NCBI GenBank assembly: GCA_035499295.1
Contig: DATJZG010000128.1
Coordinates: forward strand, 1 to 42,041
Direction: 5' to 3'
DNA: 42,041 nt
Origin: DATJZG01 sp035499295
GTDB lineage: Bacteria > Myxococcota > Myxococcia > Myxococcales > Anaeromyxobacteraceae
Positions 1 to 9,320 of this stretch are shown piece by piece. Each line of letters starts with the position of its first letter. The stretch's first letter is position 1. The position numbers were made by a program, and so were the translations under genes. The notes beneath the pieces were generated by a model. It saw only the letters and a program-made list of their open reading frames with translations. It had not been told where the DNA came from and ran no database searches.

Positions 1-173
1 GGCTCACGCCGGGGCGCTCGCCCGCGAGGACCAAAACCCTGCTCGGATATCGCGTCCGGGCTAGGATGCGGCTCGCGTGTCGACGGCGACACGCCCCGGC
101 GCAACGGTCCGGATCGCCGAAGGAAAGGTCCGGGACACGGAGATTGCATAGGGCAGGTGGGTGCGGGTCGGAG
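1..173. other. Region upstream of murE, no assignable gene
   Basis: In most dcw clusters the gene before murE is ftsI, so the left edge might hold its 3' end. Two short frames close here with TAG (62-64 and 149-151), but neither gives a recognisable PASTA or transpeptidase tail. The frame of murE is open back to 66, giving 36 extra N-terminal residues rich in Arg that do not resemble MurE. I see no clear promoter. Identity of the upstream gene is unknown. Confidence 0.3.
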
Positions 174-1667
174 ATGCGGCTCTCCTCGGTCATCGCGGGA
201 TGCGGCGCCTCGGGTGATCTCGGGGCCGACCCCGACGTCCGCTCGGTGACGAGCGACTCCCGGGCGGTCTTCCCGGGCTCGCTCTTCGTCGCCGTGCGCG
301 GGACCCGCGCCGACGGGCACGACTTCGCGGAGGAGGCTGTCCGGAAGGGAGCCGTCGCCGTCGTCGCCGAGCGCCCGGTCGTGTGCGCCCCGGCCCTCCT
401 CCTCCTCTCCTCGAATCCCCGCCGCGCCCTCGCGCTCGCCGCCGCGAACCTCCGCGGCCGGCCGGGCGAGAGGCTCCCCCTGTGCGCGGTGACGGGCACG
501 AAGGGCAAGACCACGGTGACCTACCTCGTGGAGGCCTGCGCCGAGGCCGCCGGGTGGCCGGTGGGCGTCATCGGCACCGTCACCTGGCGGGTGCCGGGGC
601 GCTCCCGCCCCGCCTCGCACACCACCCCGGACGCCGCCGAGATCCAGGCGCTCCTCGCAGAGATGGTGGACGCCGGGGCGCGGCTCGCGGTGATGGAGGT
701 GTCCTCCCACGCCCTCGACCAGGATCGGGTGGCGGGGCTCTCCTTCCGGGCCGCCGGCTTCACCAACCTCGGGCGCGATCACCTCGACTACCACGCCGGG
801 GAGGAGGACTACTTCCAGGCGAAGCGCCGGCTCTTCACCGAGCACCTCGCTCCCGGCGGAAGGGCGGTGGTGAACGGCGCCGACCCGAGCGGGGCGCGGC
901 TCGCCGCGGAGCTCTCCCAGGCCGGCCTCTCCCCCTGGCGCTTCGGCGTGCCGGGCGGCGAGATCTTCCCGCGTCGCCTTCGCCTGGGCTTGAAGGGGAT
1001 CGAGGCCGCCCTCGCCACCCCGCGGGGCGAGGTGGCGTTCGCCTCCCCGCTCGTCGGCGCCCACAACCTCGACAACCTCCAGTGCGCCGCCGGCCTCGCC
1101 CTCGCCTGCGGCATCGACCCGGCCGCCGTCTCGCGCGGCCTCTCCGCCTCGCCGGGCGCTCCCGGGCGGCTCGAGCGGATCGAGGCGAGGGGCGTCTCCG
1201 CCTTCGTCGACTACGCCCACACCCCCGACTCGCTCGCCGCCGCCTGCCGGGCGCTCGCGGCCTTGCAGCCGCGCCGCCTCCTCGTCGTCTTCGGCTGCGG
1301 GGGGGACCGCGATCGCGGCAAGCGCCCGCTCATGGGGAACGCCGCCGGCCGGGCCGCCGACCTGGTGGTGGTGACGAGCGACAACCCCCGCACCGAGGAC
1401 CCGCAGTCCATTATCGACGCCATCCTGCCCGGGGTGGCCGAGACCGGGCTCCCGCTCCTCGCCCCCGAGGAGGCCCTCCGCGGCGAGCGCGGCTACTCGG
1501 TGGTGCCCGATCGCCGGGCCGCCATCGACCTGGCGCTCGCCGCCGCCCGCCCCGGGGATGCGGTCCTCATCGCCGGCAAGGGGCACGAGGACTACCAGGT
1601 GGTGGGGACGGAGAGGCGCCACTTCGACGACCGGGAGGAGGCCCGCAGGGCCCTCGGCATCGCGTGA
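174..1667 (+). CDS. murE: UDP-N-acetylmuramoyl-L-alanyl-D-glutamate--2,6-diaminopimelate ligase
   Basis: This cytoplasmic Mur ligase adds the third residue of the peptidoglycan stem peptide using ATP. The 497-residue product has the three-domain Mur ligase plan: an N-terminal UDP-binding domain, an ATP loop TGTKGKTT at about 107-114, a conserved Lys (FQAKRR, about 217) that is carbamylated in the family, and a C-terminal domain with DNPRTED at about 403-409. The DNPR motif is the known mark of meso-diaminopimelate rather than lysine specificity. I chose ATG 174 because it gives the usual length and begins at the first MurE-like residues; an earlier ATG at 66 would add 36 Arg-rich residues with no family match. 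The stop overlaps the murF start by 4 bp, so translation is probably coupled. Confidence 0.96.
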   Translation: MRLSSVIAGCGASGDLGADPDVRSVTSDSRAVFPGSLFVAVRGTRADGHDFAEEAVRKGAVAVVAERPVVCAPALLLLSSNPRRALALAAANLRGRPGERLPLCAVTGTKGKTTVTYLVEACAEAAGWPVGVIGTVTWRVPGRSRPASHTTPDAAEIQALLAEMVDAGARLAVMEVSSHALDQDRVAGLSFRAAGFTNLGRDHLDYHAGEEDYFQAKRRLFTEHLAPGGRAVVNGADPSGARLAAELSQAGLSPWRFGVPGGEIFPRRLRLGLKGIEAALATPRGEVAFASPLVGAHNLDNLQCAAGLALACGIDPAAVSRGLSASPGAPGRLERIEARGVSAFVDYAHTPDSLAAACRALAALQPRRLLVVFGCGGDRDRGKRPLMGNAAGRAADLVVVTSDNPRTEDPQSIIDAILPGVAETGLPLLAPEEALRGERGYSVVPDRRAAIDLALAAARPGDAVLIAGKGHEDYQVVGTERRHFDDREEARRALGIA

Positions 1668-3052
1668 ACTCGCCGACCTTCACCCCCGAGGAGCTCCTCC
1701 TCGCCACCGGCGGCCGCTTCGCCGGCGCGAGGCCCGCGCCCGTCGCCGGGATCTCCACCGACACCCGCACCCTCGAGCGCGGCAACGCCTTCGTGGCGCT
1801 CCGCGGGGAGCGCTTCGACGGCCACCGCTTCCTCGAGGACGCCGGGCGGCTCGGCGCCGCCTGCGCGGTGGTGGCGGAGGACTCCCTCCCCCCGGGCCCG
1901 GGCCCCCTCCCGCTCCTCGCCGTCCCGGACACCCTCCTCGCGCTCGGCGCCCTGGCCCGCCACCATCGCCGCCGCTTCGCCGTCCCGGTGGTCGGGGTCA
2001 CCGGCTCGAACGGCAAGACCACCACCCGCGAGATGGTGGCCGAGATCCTTGCCACCCGCGGGCCGGTGCTCCGCTCCGAGGGGAACCTCAACAACGAGGT
2101 GGGGGTGCCGCTCACCCTCTTCCGGCTCTCCTCCGAGCACACCGCCGCGGTGGTGGAGATGGGGATGAGCCACCCCGGCGAGATCGCCCGCCTGGCCGCC
2201 ATCGCCGAGCCCAGGGTGGGGGTGGTGACGAACGCCAGCGCCGCCCACCTCCACGGGCTCGGGAGCGTGGAGGCGGTGGCGAGCGCCAAGGCCGAGCTCT
2301 ACCGCGGGCTGCCCCCCGACGGGATCGTGGTCGCGAACGCCGACGACCCGCGCATGCTCGCGAAGGCCCGAAAGAGCGGGCGGAAGGTCGTCACCTTCTC
2401 GGGCGGCGCCGGCGCCGGGGCGGACGTGGCCGTGCTGGCGGTCGAGCCGCAGGGGGCCGAGGGCCAGTCGGTCCTGCTCGGGGTGGGGACGAAGGAGGTG
2501 GAGGTCCACCTCGCCCTCGTCGGCGCCCACAACGCCGTGAACGCGGCGGCGGCCGCCGCCGCCGCGGTGGCGCTCGGGGCGACCGATCGCGAGATCGCCC
2601 GCGGGCTCGCCGCGGTGCGCCCGGTGGGGCGGCGGCTGCGGCTGGAGCGGCTCGCCTCCGGGGCGCTCCTCCTCGACGACTGCTACAACGCCAACCCCGC
2701 CTCCATGGCCGCCGCCCTGGCGACCCTCGCGGAGCTCGCCCGCGGGGGCCGGGCGCTCGCTGCCCTGGGCGACATGCTCGAGCTCGGGGAGGCCGAGGTG
2801 GAGAGCCACCGGGAGCTCGGGCGCGGCGCCGCCCGGCTCGGCCTCGCCGCCCTCGCCACCTTCGGCCCGCGCAGCGCGCTCGCGCACCAGGCGGCGCTCG
2901 AGAGCGGCCTCCCGCCCGAGGCCGCCTTCCACACCGAGGACCCGGCCGCGCTCGCCGCCTTCGTCCGCGGGCGCCTGCGGGAGGGGGACGTCCTCCTCGT
3001 CAAGGGAAGCCGCGGCATGCGGCTCGAGCGGCTGGTCGAGGCCCTCCACTGA
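1664..3052 (+). CDS. murF: UDP-N-acetylmuramoyl-tripeptide--D-alanyl-D-alanine ligase
   Basis: MurF joins D-Ala-D-Ala, made by Ddl, to the UDP-MurNAc-tripeptide in the cytoplasm. The 462-residue product carries the Mur ligase ATP loop GVTGSNGKTTT at about 111-121, and the segments NLNNEVGVPLTL and DDCYNANP typical of MurF. The start is GTG 1664 inside the GTGA overlap with the murE stop. The reading frame is open far upstream (to 383), but that part is only an antiphase reading of murE. The stop TGA lies one base before the mraY ATG. Family assignment is secure. Confidence 0.96.
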   Translation: MNSPTFTPEELLLATGGRFAGARPAPVAGISTDTRTLERGNAFVALRGERFDGHRFLEDAGRLGAACAVVAEDSLPPGPGPLPLLAVPDTLLALGALARHHRRRFAVPVVGVTGSNGKTTTREMVAEILATRGPVLRSEGNLNNEVGVPLTLFRLSSEHTAAVVEMGMSHPGEIARLAAIAEPRVGVVTNASAAHLHGLGSVEAVASAKAELYRGLPPDGIVVANADDPRMLAKARKSGRKVVTFSGGAGAGADVAVLAVEPQGAEGQSVLLGVGTKEVEVHLALVGAHNAVNAAAAAAAAVALGATDREIARGLAAVRPVGRRLRLERLASGALLLDDCYNANPASMAAALATLAELARGGRALAALGDMLELGEAEVESHRELGRGAARLGLAALATFGPRSALAHQAALESGLPPEAAFHTEDPAALAAFVRGRLREGDVLLVKGSRGMRLERLVEALH

Positions 3053-3053
3053 C

Positions 3054-4196
3054 ATGCTCTACCTCTTCCTCTACCCGCTCGCGCAGCGCTTCACGGTCTT
3101 CAACGTGCTGCGCTACCCCTCGTTCCGGATGGTGGTGGCCGGCTTCACCGCGCTCGTCCTCGGCCTGCTCGGCGGCCCCTGGTTCATCGAGCGCATGCGC
3201 CGGCTCCAGTACGGCGCCTCCAACGTTCGCGAGGACACCCCCGACTCCCACCGCAAGAAGTCGGGTACCCCGTCGATGGGCGGGGCCCTCATCCTCCTCT
3301 GCCTGGCGGCGGCGGTGCTGCTCCTCGCCGACCTGCGCAGCCGGCTGGTGTGGGCGGTCCTGCTCGTCACCCTCGGCTTCGGGGCCATCGGCTTCTGCGA
3401 CGACTACCTCAAGATCGCGAAGAAGAACTCGAAGGGGCTCTCCGGCCGGCGCAAGCTCCTCTTCCAGGCGCTGGTGGTGGGCGGGGTCTACGTCCTCTGC
3501 CTCACCGACTGGAACTTCCGCATCGAGGGGGGCTTCCCCTTCCTCACCGTGGGCAGCTACCTCGACACCCACCTCACCCTGCCCTTCGTCCCCACCCGCT
3601 ACTTCCGCCCCGACTTGGGCTGGGTCTACCTGCCGTTCATGTTCTTCGTGGTGGTGGGAACCTCCAACGCCGTGAACCTCACCGACGGCCTCGACGGGCT
3701 CGCCATCGGCCCCACCATCGTCTCGGCGATGACCTTCCTCGTGCTCTCCTACGTGGCCGGGGCCACCATCGCCGGCTTCAGCCTCGCCGCCTACCTCGGC
3801 ATCCCGCCGGTGCACGGCGCCGAGGAGCTCGGCGTCTACTGCGCCGCCCTGGCCGGCGCCGGGGTGGCCTTCCTCTGGTACAACACCTACCCCGCCTCGG
3901 TGTTCATGGGCGACGTCGGGTCGCTCGCGCTCGGGGGCGGCCTGGGGATGCTGGCGGTGCTGACCAAGAACGAGGTGGCCTCGGCCATCCTGCACGGCGT
4001 CTTCCTCGCCGAGACGGTGAGCGTCATCGTGCAGGTCACCTCCTACAAGACCACCGGGCGCCGCGTCTTCCGCATGGCCCCCATCCACCACCACTTCGAG
4101 CTCAAGGGCTGGGCCGAGCCCAAGATCATCGTGCGCTTCTGGATCATCGCCATCATGCTGGCCCTGGTGGCGCTCATGTCCCTGAAGCTCCGCTAG
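3054..4196 (+). CDS. mraY: Phospho-N-acetylmuramoyl-pentapeptide transferase
   Basis: MraY is the integral inner-membrane enzyme that moves phospho-MurNAc-pentapeptide onto undecaprenyl phosphate to form lipid I. The 380-residue protein is strongly hydrophobic, consistent with about ten membrane helices. It has the family's catalytic and magnesium-binding segments: FCDDYLKIAKKNSKGL near residue 117, NAVNLTDGLDGLAIG near 205, MGDVGSLALGG near 285, and the C-terminal histidine motif PIHHHFELKGW. ATG 3054 follows the murF stop by one base, with no room for a separate promoter. Length and motif order are normal. Confidence 0.97.
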   Translation: MLYLFLYPLAQRFTVFNVLRYPSFRMVVAGFTALVLGLLGGPWFIERMRRLQYGASNVREDTPDSHRKKSGTPSMGGALILLCLAAAVLLLADLRSRLVWAVLLVTLGFGAIGFCDDYLKIAKKNSKGLSGRRKLLFQALVVGGVYVLCLTDWNFRIEGGFPFLTVGSYLDTHLTLPFVPTRYFRPDLGWVYLPFMFFVVVGTSNAVNLTDGLDGLAIGPTIVSAMTFLVLSYVAGATIAGFSLAAYLGIPPVHGAEELGVYCAALAGAGVAFLWYNTYPASVFMGDVGSLALGGGLGMLAVLTKNEVASAILHGVFLAETVSVIVQVTSYKTTGRRVFRMAPIHHHFELKGWAEPKIIVRFWIIAIMLALVALMSLKLR

Positions 4197-4205
4197 GAAG
4201 GGAAG

Positions 4206-5573
4206 ATGTCGCTCGACCTCGCCGGGAAGAAGGTCCTCGTCGTCGGCCTCGCCAAGAGCGGGGTCTCGGCGGCCCGGCTGGCCGCGCTGCGCGGGGCGCA
4301 CGTCTCCGCCACCGACCGGCGCGCCGCCACCGAGCTCGGCCCCGCCCTGCGGGCGCTCGAGGGGGTGAAGGTGGCCTTCGCCCTCGGGGGCCACGACGAG
4401 CGCGACTTCGTCACCTCCGACCTCCTGGTGGTCTCCCCCGGGGTGCCGCTCTCCCTCCCCGAGATCCAGTCGGCGCGGCGCGAGGGCATCCCGGTGCTCG
4501 CCGAGATCGAGCTCGCCTACCAGTGCCTCCCCGAGCTGCCGCTCGTCGCGGTCACCGGTACGAACGGGAAGAGCACCACCACCGCGCTCTGCGGCGCCAT
4601 GTTCCGGGAGGACCGCCGCGCCTTCGTGGGCGGGAACCTCGGCACCCCGCTCTCCGACCTGGCCCTCTCCGGCGAGCCGGTGGACGTGGTGGTGGCGGAG
4701 CTCTCCAGCTTCCAGCTGGAGGGGATCGAGAGGCTCCGGCCGCGGGTGGCCACCCTCCTCAACGTGACCCCGGACCACCTCGACCGGTACCGCAGCCTGG
4801 ACGAGTACGCCTCCGCCAAGGCGCGTGTCTTCATGAACCAGGAGCCGGGAGACGTGGCGCTCGCCAACGCCCGCGACCCCCGCACCGTCGCCCTGGCCGG
4901 ATCCTCGCGCGGGGAGTTGTGGACCTTCGGGGAGGGCCGGCCCGAGCCCCGCTCGGTCCGCGACCAGGGGGACCTCGTCTTCTCGGCCCCGTCCGCGGGC
5001 CCGGAGGCCTTCCACCTGCGCTCGCGCGCCCTGCGCGGCCGCCACAACCGCGAGAACGCCATGGCCGCGCTCGCTTGCGCCCGGCTCCTCGGCGTGCCCG
5101 GTCCGGCGGTGCAGCGCGCCCTCGACGAGTTCCCCGGCCTCCCCCACCGCCTCGAGCTCGTGTCGGAGCGCGGGCAGGTGGAGTGGGTGAACGACTCCAA
5201 GGCCACCAACGTCGACTCCACCCTGGTCGGCCTCTCCGCCTTTCCCGCCGGGGCGGGGAACGTGGTGCTCATCCTGGGCGGGCGCGGCAAGAAGGCCCCC
5301 TACGCCCCGCTGCGCGACCTCTTCCCCGGCCGGGTGAAGGCGCTCCTCACCATCGGCGAGGACGCGCCGGCGGTGGAGCGCGAGCTCGGGGGAGCGGCCC
5401 CCACCGAGGGCTGCGGCGACCTCAAGCGCGCGGTCTCCCGCGCCCGCGATCTCGCCGTCCCGGGCGACGTGGTGCTGCTCTCCCCCGCCTGCTCGAGCTA
5501 CGACCAGTTCAAGAACTACGAGGAGCGCGGCGAGGCCTTCCGCCGCCTCGTCGCGGAGCTCGAGAGCCCATGA
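4206..5573 (+). CDS. murD: UDP-N-acetylmuramoylalanine--D-glutamate ligase
   Basis: MurD adds D-glutamate to UDP-MurNAc-L-Ala in the cytoplasm. The 455-residue product shows an N-terminal Rossmann-like domain (VLVVGLAKSGVSAARL), the ATP loop AVTGTNGKSTTT at about 115-126, and in the C-terminal domain NDSKATN and LILGGRGKKAPY, both typical of MurD. A purine-rich ribosome site (AGGAAGGGAAG) lies directly before ATG 4206 and overlaps the mraY stop. The TGA stop is inside an ATGA overlap with ftsW. Confidence 0.96.
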   Translation: MSLDLAGKKVLVVGLAKSGVSAARLAALRGAHVSATDRRAATELGPALRALEGVKVAFALGGHDERDFVTSDLLVVSPGVPLSLPEIQSARREGIPVLAEIELAYQCLPELPLVAVTGTNGKSTTTALCGAMFREDRRAFVGGNLGTPLSDLALSGEPVDVVVAELSSFQLEGIERLRPRVATLLNVTPDHLDRYRSLDEYASAKARVFMNQEPGDVALANARDPRTVALAGSSRGELWTFGEGRPEPRSVRDQGDLVFSAPSAGPEAFHLRSRALRGRHNRENAMAALACARLLGVPGPAVQRALDEFPGLPHRLELVSERGQVEWVNDSKATNVDSTLVGLSAFPAGAGNVVLILGGRGKKAPYAPLRDLFPGRVKALLTIGEDAPAVERELGGAAPTEGCGDLKRAVSRARDLAVPGDVVLLSPACSSYDQFKNYEERGEAFRRLVAELESP

Positions 5574-6727
5574 GCCCTCCCCCCTCCCGATCCAAGGCCG
5601 CGCTCCCCTCGCCGGACCCCTGGCTCCTCGCCGCGGTCCTCCTCCTCACCGGCTTCGGCCTCGTCATGGTCTACTCGGCGAGCGCCGTCCTCGCCGACGC
5701 CAAGCTCCACGACCAGTTCTATTTCCTGAAGCGCCAGCTGGTGGCGGCAGGGCTCGGGCTCGCCCTCCTCCTCGCCCTGGTGCGCATCGGCTACCGCCGC
5801 CTCGAGCCCCTCGCGGTCCCCCTCCTCCTCGCGGTCCTGGGGGCGCTCCTCCTCGTGCAGGTCCCGGGGGTGGGGCGGATGGCGGGCGGGGCGCGGCGCT
5901 GGATCGACCTCGGCGTCATCTCGTTCCAGCCCTCGGAGGCGGCCAAGGTGGCGCTCGTCCTCTACCTGGCCCGATCGCTCGCCCGCAAGAAGGAGCGGAT
6001 GCGGATCTTCTCCATCGGCTTCCTCCCCCACCTCCTCGTCACCGGGCTGCTGGTGATGCTCGTCCTCTGGGAGAGGGACTTCGGCACCGCCGTCCTCCTC
6101 GTGCTCCTCCTCTTCGCCATGCTCTTCGCCGCCGGGGTGCCGGTCGGCTACCTCCTCGGAGCGGTGCTCCTCGCCGCGCCGGTGGCCTGGAAGCTCGTCG
6201 CCGGGACGCCCTACCGGATGGAGCGCATCGTCGCCTACCTCGACCCCTTCCAGCACCGCGACAAGGCCGGGTACCAGCTCGTCGAGTCGCTCCTCGGCAT
6301 CGGCAACGGGGGGCTCGCCGGCCAGGGGCTCGGCGAGGGCAAGAGCAAGCTCTTCTACCTGCCGGCCGCCCACACCGACTTCATCGCCACCCTGGTCTCC
6401 GAGGAGACCGGCCTCGTGGGCACGGCGCTCCTCCTCCTCCTCTTCGGGCTCCTGGTGTGGCGAGGGATGCGGAGCGCCTTCGAGGCGTCCGACGCCTTCG
6501 GCTGCTACCTGGCCCTCGGGCTCACCACGCTCCTCGGGGCCCAGGCGCTCCTCAACCTGGCGGTGGCCTTCGGCCTCGTCCCCACCAAGGGGCTCACCCT
6601 GCCGTTCGTCTCCTACGGGGGCAGCTCGCTCATGACGCTGCTCGCCGCCGCCGGGATCCTGCTCTCGGTGGGCGGGGGGCGGGGCGGGTTCCTGCGCGCG
6701 CCGCGCGCCGCGGGAGTCGGCCCGTGA
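5570..6727 (+). CDS. ftsW: Septal peptidoglycan glycosyltransferase FtsW (SEDS family)
   Basis: FtsW polymerises lipid II into glycan at the division site together with a class B penicillin-binding protein. The 385-residue protein is polytopic with about ten hydrophobic segments. SEDS landmarks are present: the N-terminal VMVYSAS, SFQPSEAAK, the conserved acidic loop WERDFGTA (the Asp of this loop is essential in studied SEDS proteins), FYLPAAHTDFIATLVSEETG, and the C-terminal PFVSYGGSSL. Position between murD and murG favours FtsW over its paralogue RodA. ATG 5570 overlaps the murD stop. The open frame upstream (to 3350) is an antiphase reading of mraY and murD. Confidence 0.95.
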   Translation: MSPPPSRSKAALPSPDPWLLAAVLLLTGFGLVMVYSASAVLADAKLHDQFYFLKRQLVAAGLGLALLLALVRIGYRRLEPLAVPLLLAVLGALLLVQVPGVGRMAGGARRWIDLGVISFQPSEAAKVALVLYLARSLARKKERMRIFSIGFLPHLLVTGLLVMLVLWERDFGTAVLLVLLLFAMLFAAGVPVGYLLGAVLLAAPVAWKLVAGTPYRMERIVAYLDPFQHRDKAGYQLVESLLGIGNGGLAGQGLGEGKSKLFYLPAAHTDFIATLVSEETGLVGTALLLLLFGLLVWRGMRSAFEASDAFGCYLALGLTTLLGAQALLNLAVAFGLVPTKGLTLPFVSYGGSSLMTLLAAAGILLSVGGGRGGFLRAPRAAGVGP

Positions 6728-7947
6728 GGCTGCTCGTCGCCGGCGGCGGGACCGGGGGACACGTCTTCCCGGGGATCGCGCTCGCCGAGGAGGTGGTGAC
6801 CCGCCACCCCGACAACGACGTGGTCTTCGTCGGCACCGCCCGCGGCCTGGAGGCGACGGTGGTCCCGCAGGCCGGCTTCCCCATCGAGCTCATCGACGTG
6901 CGCGGCCTGAAGGGGAAGGGGTTCTTCGGGGTGCTGACCGGGCTCGCCCGGCTGCCGCGGGCCTTTCTGCAGTCGGTGGCCATCCTGCGCCGGTGGATGC
7001 CGGACGTGGTGGTGGGCGTGGGAGGCTACGCCTCCGGACCGGTGGTGCTGGCGGCGCGGCTCATGGGCATCCCCACCTCCATCCAGGAGCAGAACGCCGT
7101 CGCCGGGCTCACCAACCGGATCCTCGGGCACGTGGTGAACGAGGTGTTCACCGCCTTCCCCGAGGCCGGGCAGCACTTCCCGAGGCGCAAGGTCCACGCG
7201 CTCGGGAACCCCATCCGCCGCCAGCTCCTCGAGAACTACATGCGGCCGGTGCAGAAGGCGGACGAGATGCTGCGGCTCCTCGTCTTCGGCGGCTCGCAGG
7301 GGGCGCACAGCCTCAACATGCGGGTCATCGAGGCCCTCCCCCACCTCGCCGACCTCAAGGAGCGCATCCGGGTGACCCACCAGACCGGCGCCCGCGACCG
7401 CGACTACGTGGAGAAGGGCTACGCCGCGGTGCACTTCGAGCCCGACGTGCGCGACTTCATCACCGACATGAGCGCCGCCTACGCCGAGACCGACCTGGTG
7501 GTGTGCCGCGCCGGGGCCACCACGCTCGCCGAGCTCACCGTCTGCAAGAAGCCCTCGATCCTGGTGCCCTTCCCGGCGGCGGCCGACAACCACCAGGTGG
7601 TGAACGCCCGCAGCCTGGTGGAGGCGGGGGCGGCGGTGATGATCGAGGAGCGAGACCTCACCGGCGAGCTCCTCGCCGCCGAGGTGCGCCGCCTCCTCCT
7701 CGACCCCGACCTGCGCCGGCGCATGGGCCGGGCGGCCGGGCTCCTCGGCAGCCCCCAGGCGTCGGGCGAGATCGCCCAGGTGCTCACCGAGATGGTGAAG
7801 CGCCGCTGGGGCTCGCCGCGCGGCCGAGGGCGCGGCCCCGACTTCCGCCCGGTGCGCCCCGAGCCCTCCCGGCTCGCCGCGGTGCGGCCGGACGTCCTCG
7901 AGGCGCAGGGGGAGCCGGCCGGGCCGGGCCCCGGAGGCGGCCGGTGA
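6724..7947 (+). CDS. murG: UDP-GlcNAc:undecaprenyl-PP-MurNAc-pentapeptide GlcNAc transferase
   Basis: MurG converts lipid I to lipid II on the cytoplasmic face of the membrane. The product starts with the GT28 glycine motif GGGTGGHVFPG, contains a second Gly motif GGSQGAHSLN at the start of the C-terminal Rossmann domain, and has CRAGATTLAEL and PFPAAADNHQ, which belong to the UDP-GlcNAc site. The start is GTG 6724, overlapping the ftsW stop by 4 bp. At 407 residues it is about 45 longer than usual: the extra part is a low-complexity Arg/Pro/Gly tail after the last helix (from about residue 360), which I would expect to be disordered. The stop overlaps the murC GTG. Confidence 0.95.
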   Translation: MRLLVAGGGTGGHVFPGIALAEEVVTRHPDNDVVFVGTARGLEATVVPQAGFPIELIDVRGLKGKGFFGVLTGLARLPRAFLQSVAILRRWMPDVVVGVGGYASGPVVLAARLMGIPTSIQEQNAVAGLTNRILGHVVNEVFTAFPEAGQHFPRRKVHALGNPIRRQLLENYMRPVQKADEMLRLLVFGGSQGAHSLNMRVIEALPHLADLKERIRVTHQTGARDRDYVEKGYAAVHFEPDVRDFITDMSAAYAETDLVVCRAGATTLAELTVCKKPSILVPFPAAADNHQVVNARSLVEAGAAVMIEERDLTGELLAAEVRRLLLDPDLRRRMGRAAGLLGSPQASGEIAQVLTEMVKRRWGSPRGRGRGPDFRPVRPEPSRLAAVRPDVLEAQGEPAGPGPGGGR

Positions 7948-9320
7948 CCCTCTTCCGCTCGCGGCGCCCGCGCATCCACTTCGTGGGGATCGGCGGCATC
8001 GGCATGAGCGGCATCGCCGAGCTGCTCCTCAACCTGGGCTACCAGGTCTCGGGGTCGGACCTGAAGGGCTCCGAGACCACGCGGCGGCTCGCCTCGCTCG
8101 GGGGTCGCATCGAACTCGGGCACGAGGCCTCCCACGTCGGCACCGCCGACGTGGTGGTCACCTCCTCGGCGGTGCGCCGGGACAACCCCGAGGTGGTGGA
8201 GGCCCGGCGCAGGAAGGTGCCGGTGATCCCGCGCGCCGAGATGCTCGCCGAGCTCATGCGGCTGAAGCAGGGGGTGGCCATCGCCGGCTCCCACGGCAAG
8301 ACCACCACCACCTCCATGGCGGCCCACGTGATGGCGCGGGCCGGCCTCGACCCCACCGCGGTGGTGGGCGGGAAGGTGAACGCCTTCGGGTCGAACGCCA
8401 AGCTCGGCAAGGGAAGCTGGATCGTCGTCGAGGCGGACGAGTCCGACGGCTCCTTCCTCCACTACACCCCCACCCTGGTGCTCGTGACCAACATCGACCC
8501 CGAGCACCTCGACCACTGGAAGACCGAGGAGGCGCTCCGGCAGGGCTTCGTCGACTTCGCGAACCGCGTGCCCTTCTACGGGTGCGCGGTCCTGTGCCTC
8601 GACCACCCCGGGGTGCGCTCCATCCTGCCGCGCGTCGACAAGCGCGTCGTCACCTACGGCGAGTCTCCCGAGGCCGACTACCGCGCCACCCGCATCGAGG
8701 TGCTCGGCCCGCGGGTGGCCTTCGAGGCCACCCGGCGCGACGAGCGGCTCGGGCGCTTCGAGGTCCACATGGTCGGGCGCCACAACGCCTTGAACGCGCT
8801 CGGCGTGCTGGCGATCGCCGACGAGATGGGGATCCCCACCTCCGCCGCCCGCGAGGCGCTCTCCTCCTTCGAGGGCGTGCAGCGCCGCTTCACGGTGCGG
8901 GGCGAGGCGCGCGGCGTCACCGTGGTCGACGACTACGGCCACCACCCCGCCGAGGTGGAGGCCACCCTCCGCGGCGCCCGGGAGGCCTTCGGGCGGCGGG
9001 TGGTGTGCCTCTTCCAGCCGCACCGCTACAGCCGCACCCGCGACCTCTTCCAGGACTTCACCCGGGCCTTCGACGACGCCGACGTGCTCCTCGTCACCGA
9101 CATCTACGCCGCCTCCGAGGACCCCCTCCCCGGCGTCACCGGCGCCGCCCTCGCCGAGGCGGTGCGCGCCCGCGGCCACCGGGACGCCTCCTTCGTCCCG
9201 CGCGCCGCCCTGGCCGCCCGCGCGCGCGAGCGGCTCCGGGAGGGCGACATCGTCCTCACCCTCGGCGCCGGCGACGTCACCCACGTCGGGCCCGAGCTCC
9301 TCGCCCTCCTCGAGACGTGA
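7944..9320 (+). CDS. murC: UDP-N-acetylmuramate--L-alanine ligase
   Basis: MurC adds the first residue, L-alanine, to UDP-MurNAc. The 458-residue product has the N-terminal dinucleotide-like motif HFVGIGGIGMSGIAELL, the ATP loop GSHGKTTTT at about 115-123, and the C-terminal segments DDYGHHPAEV and FQPHRYSRT that distinguish MurC from other Mur ligases. GTG 7944 lies in the overlap with the murG stop, and the stop at 9320 overlaps the murB GTG, so murG-murC-murB form a continuous translationally coupled run. Confidence 0.96.
   Translation: MTLFRSRRPRIHFVGIGGIGMSGIAELLLNLGYQVSGSDLKGSETTRRLASLGGRIELGHEASHVGTADVVVTSSAVRRDNPEVVEARRRKVPVIPRAEMLAELMRLKQGVAIAGSHGKTTTTSMAAHVMARAGLDPTAVVGGKVNAFGSNAKLGKGSWIVVEADESDGSFLHYTPTLVLVTNIDPEHLDHWKTEEALRQGFVDFANRVPFYGCAVLCLDHPGVRSILPRVDKRVVTYGESPEADYRATRIEVLGPRVAFEATRRDERLGRFEVHMVGRHNALNALGVLAIADEMGIPTSAAREALSSFEGVQRRFTVRGEARGVTVVDDYGHHPAEVEATLRGAREAFGRRVVCLFQPHRYSRTRDLFQDFTRAFDDADVLLVTDIYAASEDPLPGVTGAALAEAVRARGHRDASFVPRAALAARARERLREGDIVLTLGAGDVTHVGPELLALLET

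Noticed and set aside
383..1663. N-terminal extension of the murF frame into murE
   Set aside because: The extension is an Arg/Pro/Gly-rich antiphase reading of murE; MurF homology starts at GTG 1664.
3000..5147. Minus-strand open frame of 715 codons opposite mraY and murD
   Set aside because: Antisense to two well-identified genes; composition is His/Glu/Gly-rich, typical of a GC shadow.
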